Source: CAZDOD01 sp964506935 (lineage in GTDB: Bacteria; Desulfobacterota; Zymogenia; Zymogenales; Zymogenaceae). From it: a DNA stretch of 7,945 nucleotides. Positions 1-7,513 of this stretch are shown here, piece by piece (within the stretch, counting starts at the first letter, position 1; each line of letters begins with the position of its first letter). A program made the position numbers and the translations under genes. The stretch lies in contig CAZDOD010000130.1 in the NCBI GenBank assembly GCA_964506935.1, forward strand, positions 1 through 7,945, given 5' to 3'. The notes beneath the pieces are model-generated. The model did no database searches and was not told the origin of the DNA. It saw only the letters and a list, made by a program, of their open reading frames with translations.

Positions 1-661
1 CTTCAATATCGACAATTTCGGAAAGCGCCCCTTCTATATCACTCTTCTTTTTTACTCTGTTCCCCAGTGCAGTCGCCGCCGCATCTGAGAGTGAACCGCT
101 CTTTGCAATCACGGTTGCAAGCTCACACGCCCCGAGGCTCAGGGAATGGCCGTAAGCAGCCGATGAGGATGACACACCTATCCCATCAGGGCAACTCAAG
201 ATTTCGATACCAAGACCGCCGGGGAGATTTTCAGAATAGAGGGATATGACCCTCTCAATCTTTGAAATCAAAAATACGTCTCCGCCGTTTTCGACGATTA
301 TGTCAGACCCGTTATCTTCAGATTCAAAAAGCCTCCGCGCAACAAACTCCGCAATCGCCCCCGCCACACACGCCATCGGCCCGACACCGGCCTTCTTTGA
401 ATCTTCGATCATCCATCGGACTATTGGGGCTGCAAATCGATCCCCGCCTATAGGGATAAGAGAATCAGCGAATTCCTTCCTTGACTCGATGTATTGTTCT
501 ATCAAATAGCGTGCACCAAATGTTTCATCGAGTGCCTCCTTCTTTAAATTTTTATCGGCCGAAATAAAAAGGTTTGTCTCTTTTACGGAAACCGTAAAAT
601 TGATTAGATCTGGGCTTTTGACGTGTGATCGGTAGGTCCTGTTAAGAAATAGGCTCTTCAA
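1..661 (-). CDS. UPF0280 family protein (COG2122, ApbE-like), 3' end cut by window edge
   Basis: The minus strand is open from 661 to the left edge: 220 codons and one base, with no stop reached. The product matches the uncharacterised UPF0280 family of the ApbE (FMN transferase) superfamily. Visible marks are RTYR near the N-terminus (8-11), KKAGVGPMACVAGAIAE (89-105), ENGGD (124-128), SSSSAAYGHSLSLG (164-177) and SDAAATALGNRV (192-203). The last resembles the Asp/Thr metal-binding segment of ApbE, which is my inference. Family members are about 240 residues, so perhaps 20 are missing. The start is TTG at 661, the only candidate that places RTYR correctly; the next in-frame ATG is codon 84. 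The only ribosome-site-like AGGGA lies about 14 bases upstream, so initiation looks weak. It begins 17 bases after the cysE stop and is probably co-transcribed with it. No signal peptide is seen. The family is clear, but the function is unknown. Confidence 0.88.
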   Translation of the reverse strand, partial: MKSLFLNRTYRSHVKSPDLINFTVSVKETNLFISADKNLKKEALDETFGARYLIEQYIESRKEFADSLIPIGGDRFAAPIVRWMIEDSKKAGVGPMACVAGAIAEFVARRLFESEDNGSDIIVENGGDVFLISKIERVISLYSENLPGGLGIEILSCPDGIGVSSSSAAYGHSLSLGACELATVIAKSGSLSDAAATALGNRVKKKSDIEGALSEIVDIE

Positions 662-678
662 GGCAGAGATTATATTCC

Positions 679-1410
679 CTATTTTTTTGCTAGGTCTATC
701 TTAAATGAGGCTTTATCTTTCCTGGCTTCATCATCGATCTTGTCCGAATCGGGTTTCATCTGCCCCTCTAGTTCATTTACCTTCCTCTCCAGCTCTCTCA
801 CCCTGTCTACGAGACACAAGATCGCCTGCTCTTCGGGATCGGGGAGGAGATGATGTTCTAGATTTACCTCATCGTGCATCTCACCCTCCATCGAGTATAT
901 GACCTTTCCCGGGACACCAACAACCGTAGATTGGGGGGGGACGTTCTTCACAACGACTGAATTCGCCCCGACCCTCGTGTAGGCGCCTATCTTGCACGGG
1001 CCTATGATCTTTGTACCCGCACCTATCACAACATAGTCACCGAGGTCGGGGTGGCGCTTTTCCTTCTTCCAGCTCTTTCCGCCGAGCGTTACGCCCTGAT
1101 AGATCGTGACATTGTCACCTATCTGGGAGGTCTCCCCTATCACAATCCCCATGCCGTGGTCTATGAAGAACCGACGCCCTATCTTCGCCCCCGGATGGAT
1201 CTCTACACCGGTGAGGAATCTCCCGATGTGGGAGATAATGCGTCCGATCAGTTTTAATCCGACTTTCCAAAAACGATTTGCAACGCGATAGATAATAAGC
1301 GCATGGAGGCCGGGGTAGCAAAGCAATACTTCCAGTTTCGTCCTGGCTGCGGGGTCGCGCTCAAAAACTACCTGAATGTCTTCTCTTACGGTCCTTATGA
1401 ATTTTAACAT
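679..1410 (-). CDS. cysE: Serine O-acetyltransferase, short (EpsC/Bacillus-like) type
   Basis: This enzyme moves an acetyl group from acetyl-CoA to L-serine, giving O-acetylserine, the precursor of cysteine; it is cytoplasmic. The 243-residue product starts at ATG 1410, with an in-frame TAA directly before it. An N-terminal helical part carries RDPAA (18-22). A left-handed beta helix of hexapeptide repeats runs from about 68 to 172. The catalytic DHGMG is at 84-88, with His85 the likely base, and the second conserved histidine is in KRHPDLGD (H120). VPPQSTVVGVPGKV (157-170) closes the helix. The N-terminal domain is shorter than in the roughly 273-residue E. coli enzyme. The C-terminus (about 198-243) is charged and probably coiled coil, and it ends in AKK. 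It lacks the terminal isoleucine that E. coli CysE inserts into cysteine synthase. It follows accA after 45 bases, the longest spacer in the window. An uninterrupted run of eight C lies in the coding strand at 933-940. Confidence 0.96.
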   Translation of the reverse strand: MLKFIRTVREDIQVVFERDPAARTKLEVLLCYPGLHALIIYRVANRFWKVGLKLIGRIISHIGRFLTGVEIHPGAKIGRRFFIDHGMGIVIGETSQIGDNVTIYQGVTLGGKSWKKEKRHPDLGDYVVIGAGTKIIGPCKIGAYTRVGANSVVVKNVPPQSTVVGVPGKVIYSMEGEMHDEVNLEHHLLPDPEEQAILCLVDRVRELERKVNELEGQMKPDSDKIDDEARKDKASFKIDLAKK

Positions 1411-1421
1411 TTAATTAAAAT

Positions 1422-1442
1422 ACCTTATTTATAAGGTCTCCC
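1422..1442 (-). promoter_or_regulatory. Hairpin and displaced ribosome-binding site in the cysE leader
   Basis: The accA-cysE spacer holds a perfect 6-bp inverted repeat (1422-1427 with 1432-1437) and a 4-base loop. On the transcript it reads ACCTTA-TAAA-TAAGGT. Directly 5' of the stem is GGGAG (1438-1442), the only strong Shine-Dalgarno-like sequence. It is 27 bases from the cysE ATG, too far in linear form, but folding the 16-base hairpin would bring it to 11 bases. No U-tract follows, so a terminator is unlikely. The repeat is seen directly; a role in translation is inference, and a 6-bp AT-rich stem could be chance. Confidence 0.35.
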
Positions 1443-1455
1443 TTTCCGTTTCTAT

Positions 1456-2433
1456 TTACTCATCCAATTTACTCGGATTATCTTCGAGATATACACCTAC
1501 GTTTCTGAATCTCTCGTAACGCATCTCTAGAAGCTTTGAGATTTCGATATCCTTTAGCTCGAGGAGATTTCTCTCTAAAACCATGGACATCACCTCCGCC
1601 GCCTTAGTGTGATCTCTGTGTGCACCTCCGAGAGGCTCCGGTATTACCTCATCGATCAGCCCGAGCTTGAGATTATCCTGAGCCGTCGATTTTAGGGCCT
1701 CCGCCGCCTTTTTCTTCATCTTTCTATCCTTCCAAAGGATCGATGCACATCCCTCCGGCGAGACCACCGAAAAGTTCGCGTTTTCCATCATAATCAATCT
1801 ATCGGCTACAGCAAGGGCGAGTGCACCACCGCTCCCCCCCTCACCGATGATCATCGAGACTATCGGGGTTTTGAGAGACGACATCGTGAGCATGGATTTC
1901 GCAATCGACTCCGATTGCCCCCTCTCCTCAGCTTCAACACCCGGATAAGCCCCTGGGGTATCCACCATGGTTATGAGCGGAAGGCCGAATCGTTCCGAAA
2001 TCTTCATGAGGCGTACTGCCTTCCGGTATCCCTCGGGATGGGGCATCCCGAAATTTCGCTCTAGTCTCTCTTTTAATCCCTTACCCTTTTGGTTGCCAAT
2101 GAGAATTGCCCTGATACCCTTAAAGGTCGCAAATCCTCCCACGATGGCGGGATCATTTCTGAACGTCCTATCGCCGGAAAGTTCAATAAAATCATCGAAG
2201 ATAAGAGAGACATAATCGAGCATCTTGGGCCTTTTTTCTATCCGTGAGATTTCGACCTTATGCCAACGATCTATATCATGATAGTAATCCTGCTCGAGAT
2301 TTTTGGTCTTTTCCTCCAGCATCTCGATATGCTTGGAGATCTCCAACCCCTCGGATTTTTTTGAGGCCTTTTTGACCTCCTTAATTTTCCTGTTTAACTC
2401 GTTTATGCTACGTTCAAATTTTATTTCGTTCAA
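1456..2433 (-). CDS. accA: Acetyl-CoA carboxylase carboxyltransferase subunit alpha
   Basis: This is the alpha half of the carboxyltransferase that, with AccD, moves CO2 from biotinyl-AccB to acetyl-CoA and forms malonyl-CoA, the first step of fatty-acid synthesis. It is cytoplasmic. The 325 residues match the usual length of about 320. FERSINELNRKI (6-17) is the family's N-terminal helix and is followed by a coiled stretch to about residue 50. The crotonase-like carboxyltransferase core includes ELSGDR (84-89), GNQKG (113-117), GMPHPEGYRKA (129-139), DTPGAYPG (158-165), GEGGSGGALAL (197-207; glycine-rich, likely oxyanion region) and SPEGCASILW (225-234). GGAHRDH is at 269-275. The start is TTG at 2433 because it is the only start that keeps the N-terminal helix; the next methionine is residue 38. 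It follows dnaE after 21 bases, the dnaE-accA order seen in many bacteria. AccD is not in the window. Confidence 0.97.
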   Translation of the reverse strand: MNEIKFERSINELNRKIKEVKKASKKSEGLEISKHIEMLEEKTKNLEQDYYHDIDRWHKVEISRIEKRPKMLDYVSLIFDDFIELSGDRTFRNDPAIVGGFATFKGIRAILIGNQKGKGLKERLERNFGMPHPEGYRKAVRLMKISERFGLPLITMVDTPGAYPGVEAEERGQSESIAKSMLTMSSLKTPIVSMIIGEGGSGGALALAVADRLIMMENANFSVVSPEGCASILWKDRKMKKKAAEALKSTAQDNLKLGLIDEVIPEPLGGAHRDHTKAAEVMSMVLERNLLELKDIEISKLLEMRYERFRNVGVYLEDNPSKLDE

Positions 2434-2440
2434 AATCCAA

Positions 2441-2447
2441 TCCCCCC
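2441..2447 (-). promoter_or_regulatory. Ribosome-binding site of accA supporting the TTG start
   Basis: The transcript reads GGGGGGA seven bases before the TTG at 2433. It lies between the dnaE TGA (2455-2457) and accA, just after a run of seven T. It is an imperfect Shine-Dalgarno sequence, but its spacing fits TTG 2433. An earlier TTG at 2440 touches it, is in another frame and stops after eight codons. Confidence 0.5.
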
Positions 2448-2454
2448 AAAAAAA

Positions 2455-5400
2455 TCACGCCACCTTTACCGTACTTCCCGAAAAAAGCGTCCTTATCTCA
2501 TCAATCAAATCCGGAGTGGGATCAATCCCCATCTCCTTAGGGAGCGACATCGTTATAAAACCACCATCGTTGTCATATATCCGAAAGAATACCTGACTTT
2601 TACCCCTGTTTTCAAAAACAAGCTCCTTTAATTTCTCTATCGGCTCTTTCGGTATATCAGGATCTTTGATATCTATATATATTCTTTTGTCATTATTTAT
2701 CGAAACCTCCCTCAAGGGATATATTCCCCTGGCGATGACCTTGTTTGTGTCCTCACCCCTATCGAGTACACCCTCGACGAGGACAGGATTTTCATCGATG
2801 AGGAGGTCCTTTGATTTATTGTATACATCGGAAAAGACTATTACCTCGACAACCCCTTTCATGTCCTCAAGCGTCACAAACGCCATCCTGTCACCTTTTT
2901 TCGTTATTATCTCTTTGGTTGATGCAATTATCCCACCTATGGTTATCGGCGACTTATCCTTTTTCGTCCCGATGTTCGATGTATCAGACTCGGTCACCGA
3001 TTTTAGTATGTCTCCAAATTCCGAGAGGGGATGACACGATATGTAAAAGCCGAGACTCTCTTTTTCCGACGCCATTATAACAGCGTCGCTCCACTCCGGG
3101 ACATCGGGGTACTCTTCATTTCCAAATCCCAAGTTATCGGCATCTTCAATGCGATCGAAGATGCTCATCTGCCCCCTCCTCTTTTCGTCTTGATAATGCT
3201 GCCCCACCTCAACGGCACGATCGAGTGTCCCCATCATCTTTGCCCTGCTTATCCAACTGAAATCGAATGCCCCGCATTTTATGAGGCTCTCTACTACCCT
3301 CTTATTCACCTTTCTGAGGTCGACTCTCTTTGTGAAGTCGAATAGCGAATGAAAATCGCCCGATTCTTTACGGGCACCGATTATCGACTCTATAGCCTGT
3401 GCGCCGACGTTTTTCACGGCCGCAAGCCCGAACCTTATTGCACCGCCGCTTACCGAGAAATCGAGGCCGCTGCTGTTAATATTTGGAGGCGTGACATCTA
3501 TACCCATGTCCCTGCACTCCGTGATATATTTCATTATCTTGTCGGTATCGTCCATCTCGGAGGTAAGGAGCGCCGCCATGAATTCCGAGGGGTAGTTTGC
3601 CTTAAGGTATGCCGTCCTGTAAGAGACCATTGCGTAGGCTGCACTGTGGGATTTATTGAAACCGTACTCTGCGAACTCCTCCATCTGCTTGAATATTTTA
3701 TTGGCAACGCTTTTATTAATCTTGTTCTTTATCGCACCAGAAATAAACCTCTCCTTCTGCGCCGCCATCTCTTCCCTGATCTTTTTTCCCATTGCACGTC
3801 TCAAGAGATCGCTGTCGGCCGGGGTAAAGTCGGCGAGTACGGAGGCGATCTGCATTACCTGCTCCTGATATACCATAACGCCGTAGGTATCGCCGAGGAT
3901 CTCGGAGAGCTGGGGTAGCTCGAATTTTATTGCACCACGATTATGCTTCCTCTTTATATATTCCTCGGCCATCCCCGTGTTCAGTGGTCCGGGACGATAA
4001 AGGGCTACCAGAGCGATCAGTTCCTCGAATCTCTCGGGAACGAGCCTGACCATAAGGTCCTTCATCCCCGAACTCTCAAGTTGAAACACGCCGTCGGTAT
4101 TTCCCGATTGCAAAAGCTCGTATGTTTTGGGATCGTCGAGTGGGATTTTTGAGATATCAATCAGATCCCCACGATTCTCACTTATGAGCCTTACGGCATG
4201 GTCGATCATCGTGAGGGTTCTTAATCCCAGAAAATCGAATTTTATAAGACCGAGCTTCTCGACACTCTTCATGTCGAACTGGGTGATCACCTCACCCTTC
4301 TGACCTCTCGCAAGCGGCATGTAATCGACGAGTGGTAGGTTCGATATCACCATGCCGGCCGCGTGGGTCGATGAGTGACGGTTTAGCCCCTCGAGCGATC
4401 CCGCAATCTCCACAAGGCGTTTTACATTTTCGTCGGACTCGACCATCTCCCGAAGCCTCGGCTCCGATCTCAAGGCCTCATCGAGTGTAATGTTGAGGGG
4501 GATCTGCGGAATGAGCTTGGCGATCTTATCCACCTCAGGATAGCTCATGTCAAGTGCCCTCCCCACATCTCGGATTACCGCCCTCGCCTGCATCTTCCCA
4601 AAGGTAATTATCTGGGCGACCTTCTCCTCTCCCCCATATTTCTCCGATACATACCGGATTACCTCGTCCCTCCTGTTTTTGCAAAAATCGATATCGATGT
4701 CGGGCATGCTGATCCGCTCTGGATTCAAAAACCTCTCGAACAAAAGATCGTATTCTATCGGGTCTATATCTGTTATCCCAAGCGAGTAGGCTACAAGGCT
4801 CNNNNNNNNNNGCGGCAGACCCCCTTCCGGGCCCAACGGTGATGTTTTCTCTTTTTGCATAATTTATAAAGTCGGAGACTATCAGAAAATACCCCGCAAA
4901 TCCCATGTCCTGAATCATGGAGACCTCGCTCAAAAGCCGATCCGTATACTGTTTCTTTAAGGCCTCCTTATCTCCAGAAGATATCGACAGGATCTCCGAA
5001 ATCCTCTTATCGAATCCCCCCTTTACCTCGTCCTCGAAGAATCTGTTTACATCCTTGTCTTCGGGAATCGAATATTCCGGAAATTGGAATTTCCCGAAGA
5101 CAAATGAAAAATCGCACCTATTTGCTATATCTACGGTGTTCTTTATCGCCTCTGGAATCTCTCTGAAGGCCTCTGCCATCTCTTCGGGGGATTTAAGATA
5201 AAATTCGTCAGACGAGAATCTCATCCTCGATCGGTCGCTTACGATCTTTCCCGTCTGTATACACAATAGGATGTCATGGGCTTGGGCATCCTCCCTCTTG
5301 AGATAATGGCAGTCGTTTGTCGCCACAAGGGGAAGACTCAAATCCTGAGAGAAGCGTAAAAGGGTTCGGTTGACTTTTCGCTGGTCGGGGATGCCGTTTT

Positions 5401-5947
5401 CCATGAGCTCAAGGTAAAATCTCCCCGGAAATATTTCCGAGAATATGCCTGCCGTCTCCATCGCCCCCTTCTCGTCGCCGGATAGTATCTTTTCGGGTAT
5501 CTCACCTTTGAGACAGGCCGACATTGCGATCAGTCCGCCGCTATGACGTGACAAAAGCTCCTTATCCACCCTCGGTTTATAATAGAATCCCTCGAGGTGA
5601 GCGTGTGTCAGAAGGCGCGTCAGGTTCTTGTAACCCTCCTCGTTCTCGACCAAAAGCACGAGGTGGTTGGAATTATCCTTTATGCCGCCGGAATCCTTTT
5701 CAAGATAGCTCTTTGGTGCGACGTATATCTCACAGCCGATTATCGGTTTTACGCCGCAATCTTTCGCCTGTTGATAAAAATCGACCGCTCCGAACATGTT
5801 GCCGTGATCGGTCATCGCCACGGCGGGGATATTCTGTTTCGACACGATATTAAATAGATCGGGCAGCCTTATCGCCCCGTCAAGGAGGCTGTATTGCGTG
5901 TGGAGGTGAAGGTGCACGAATTCAGGCGATTTTTCCGGTGTCGTCAT
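2455..5947 (-). CDS. dnaE: DNA polymerase III subunit alpha (DnaE1 type), interrupted by an assembly gap
   Basis: This is the catalytic subunit of the replicative DNA polymerase. The reading frame runs 5947-4812, then ten N, then 4801-2455 in another frame. If three bases are missing at the gap, the protein has about 1161 residues, like E. coli (1160). Residue numbers assume this. The N-terminal PHP domain has HLHLHTQYS (12-20), TDHGN (46-50), GCE (71-73) and NDCHYL plus AHD (211-225); these metal-ligand-like residues are partly lost in E. coli. The polymerase core has GPGRGS (371-376), the palm motif PDIDIDF (about 413-419) and KFDFLGLR (about 567-574), which supply the three catalytic aspartates. 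QMSIF (924-928) fits the beta-clamp-binding motif, and an OB fold follows (about 999-1075). I chose ATG 5947 because GGGAG lies five bases upstream; ATG 5950 and 5959 are possible. It lies directly behind guaA and before accA. There is no sign of decay on either side of the gap. Confidence 0.96.
4802..4811. other. Assembly gap (ten N) inside dnaE, probably representing three bases
   Basis: Ten N interrupt dnaE. Read on the minus strand, the right flank ends with GGG TCT GCC GC, giving G-S-A and the first two bases of an Ala codon. The left flank starts with G AGC CTT GTA GCC TAC, giving the last base of a codon and then S-L-V-A-Y. The family has Ala-Gly at this point (GPGRGS-G-AGSLVAY in E. 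coli). GC+N followed by NN+G supplies Ala-Gly with exactly three missing bases. Ten N shift the frame, so automatic callers will give two partial or overlapping dnaE genes. Confidence 0.9.
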
Positions 5948-5949
5948 CA

Positions 5950-7506
5950 TTACTCCCATTCAATCGTGCTCGGCGGTTTTGAGGAGATATCGTAGACCAC
6001 GCGGTTTACCCCCTTCACCTCGTTGATAATCCGGTTTGAAATCCTCGCCAGAAGTTCATAGGGGAGCCTCACCCAGTCGGCGGTCATTCCGTCGAGGCTC
6101 TGAACTGCCCTTAAGGCTACTACATTATCATAGGTCCTCTCATCCCCCATTACCCCAACGGTCTTAACCGGAAGGAGGACTGCAAAGGACTGCCATATTT
6201 CGTTGTAGAGGCCGGACGCCCTTATCTCGTTCTCGACGATGACATCTGCCTCCTGAAGCATCTTTACGTTCTCCCTTGTGACCTCGCCGAGGATCCTTAC
6301 CGCGAGTCCCGGGCCCGGGAATGGGTGTCGCTTAATTATCTCGTCGGGAAGCCCAAGCTCCTTCCCCAGTACCCTGACCTCGTCCTTGAAAAGCTCCCTC
6401 AGAGGCTCAATAAGCTCTAGGTTCATTTCTTCGGGGAGACCCCCGACGTTGTGATGGGACTTTATCGTCGCAGACGGCCCCTTAAACGATACGCTCTCGA
6501 TTACGTCGGGATACAATGTCCCCTGTGCGAGATATTTCACGCCCGATATCTTATCGGCCTCGGCCTCGAATAGCTCTATAAAGAGATTTCCGATTATCTT
6601 CCTCTTCTTTTCGGGGTCAACTACACCTGATAGTCTGTTTAGGAACTCATCGGCGGCGTCGATATAGTGGAGGTCTATATTGAATGTCCCCTGAAAGACC
6701 TTCTTTACGCGATCCTCCTCACCCTTTCTCAATACACCGTTATTTATAAAAATACATGTTAGGTTTTTGCCTATCGCATTATAGAGGAGCGCCGCCACTA
6801 CCGATGAATCGACACCTCCCGACAGCGCACATATTACCCTGTTTTTTCCTACCCTCTCCTTTATTACCTCGACCTCATTTTCTATGAACGACCGCATGTT
6901 CCATAGACCCTTTAGCCCCGAAACATCGAATAGGAAGTTTCTCAATATCTCAAGGCCCCTCGGAGTGTGAATGACCTCAGGGTGGAACTGGACACCGAAA
7001 ATCTTTCTCTTTTTGTCTTCGATCGATGCCGTCAGTTCGTTTTCACTGATCCCCGTAACCGAAAAGCCAGAAGGCAGCTCCTTTATGCTGTCTCCGTGAC
7101 TCATCCATACCTCGACCTTGCCGTCGCCCCCGAAGCCCGAAAACAGGTTCTCGAATGACAGGAGGTCTATAACCGCCCTCCCATATTCGCGGTTCCTCGA
7201 GGGAGCGATTTCGCCTCCGAGGAGTTGGACTATGATGTGCATCCCGTAACATATCCCGAGGATCGGTATCCCAAGTTCGAAAATCTCCCTCTCGATCCTC
7301 GGCGCCCCATCGTCATAGACGCTAGACGGCCCACCGGAAAGTATGACCGCCTTGGGAGACATGACCTTCAATTCTTCGATGTTAACATTGTAGGGATGTA
7401 TCTCGCAGTATACTTTCTCCTCCCTGACCCTGCGGGCGATGAGCTGCGTATACTGTGAACCGAAGTCCAGGATGATTACTTTTTCTTTTTGGATATCAAG
7501 AGACAT
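5950..7506 (-). CDS. guaA: GMP synthase (glutamine-hydrolysing)
   Basis: This enzyme aminates XMP to GMP using ATP and ammonia released from glutamine, the last step of GMP synthesis. It is cytoplasmic and usually a dimer. The protein is full length (518 residues). The class I glutamine amidotransferase domain (about 8-195) has SGGPSSVYD (57-65), the nucleophile Cys86 in GICYGMH, and His175 and Glu177 in GVQFHPEV. The ATP pyrophosphatase domain has the P-loop LSGGVDSS (228-235) and HHNVGGLPEEM (351-361). The C-terminal dimerisation domain has HPFPGPGLAVRILGE (394-408), DERTYDNVVALRAVQS (455-470) and the terminal SKPPSTIEWE (509-518). All key residues are present. The start is ATG 7506, seven bases after the guaB stop; the only ribosome-site-like sequence is a weak GGAA ten bases upstream, inside the guaB end. 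The guaB-guaA order is the common bacterial gua operon. Confidence 0.98.
   Translation of the reverse strand: MSLDIQKEKVIILDFGSQYTQLIARRVREEKVYCEIHPYNVNIEELKVMSPKAVILSGGPSSVYDDGAPRIEREIFELGIPILGICYGMHIIVQLLGGEIAPSRNREYGRAVIDLLSFENLFSGFGGDGKVEVWMSHGDSIKELPSGFSVTGISENELTASIEDKKRKIFGVQFHPEVIHTPRGLEILRNFLFDVSGLKGLWNMRSFIENEVEVIKERVGKNRVICALSGGVDSSVVAALLYNAIGKNLTCIFINNGVLRKGEEDRVKKVFQGTFNIDLHYIDAADEFLNRLSGVVDPEKKRKIIGNLFIELFEAEADKISGVKYLAQGTLYPDVIESVSFKGPSATIKSHHNVGGLPEEMNLELIEPLRELFKDEVRVLGKELGLPDEIIKRHPFPGPGLAVRILGEVTRENVKMLQEADVIVENEIRASGLYNEIWQSFAVLLPVKTVGVMGDERTYDNVVALRAVQSLDGMTADWVRLPYELLARISNRIINEVKGVNRVVYDISSKPPSTIEWE
5953..5957 (-). promoter_or_regulatory. Ribosome-binding site of dnaE inside the end of guaA
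   Basis: GGGAG overlaps the last two sense codons of guaA (TGG GAG). It is five bases before ATG 5947 and two bases before ATG 5950, while nothing similar precedes ATG 5959. The guaA stop and the dnaE start region share the string TAATGATG, a typical arrangement for translational coupling. Confidence 0.55.
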
Positions 7507-7513
7507 TTACAAT

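Noticed and set aside
67..509. Plus-strand open frames in the leftmost 650 bases
   Set aside because: The minus strand carries a clear UPF0280 reading frame with conserved motifs over the same bases; the plus-strand products match nothing I recognise.
1411..1437. The accA-cysE hairpin as a rho-independent terminator
   Set aside because: The stem has only six AT-rich pairs, and ATTTTAATTAA follows instead of a clean U-tract.
2414..2440. Out-of-frame TTG reading LDFERNKI before accA, resembling the usual LDFE start of AccA and hinting at a frameshift
   Set aside because: The accA frame itself carries the homologous FERSINELNRKI segment, so no frameshift is needed. The alternative frame stops after eight codons and its TTG touches the ribosome site.
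3349..3918. Plus-strand open frame of 189 codons, with several shorter plus-strand frames along dnaE
   Set aside because: It lies wholly opposite the conserved polymerase core, has no recognisable domain and looks like a shadow of the dnaE codons.
4550..4860. dnaE as a frameshifted pseudogene or two overlapping genes
   Set aside because: The frame change coincides exactly with the N run. Sequence read past the N in the old frame loses all family similarity, and both flanks are fully conserved in their own frames.
7043..7252. Minus-strand 69-codon open frame inside guaA
   Set aside because: It is in a different frame of the same strand as guaA, which is conserved throughout this stretch; the product is arginine-rich and looks like a shadow.
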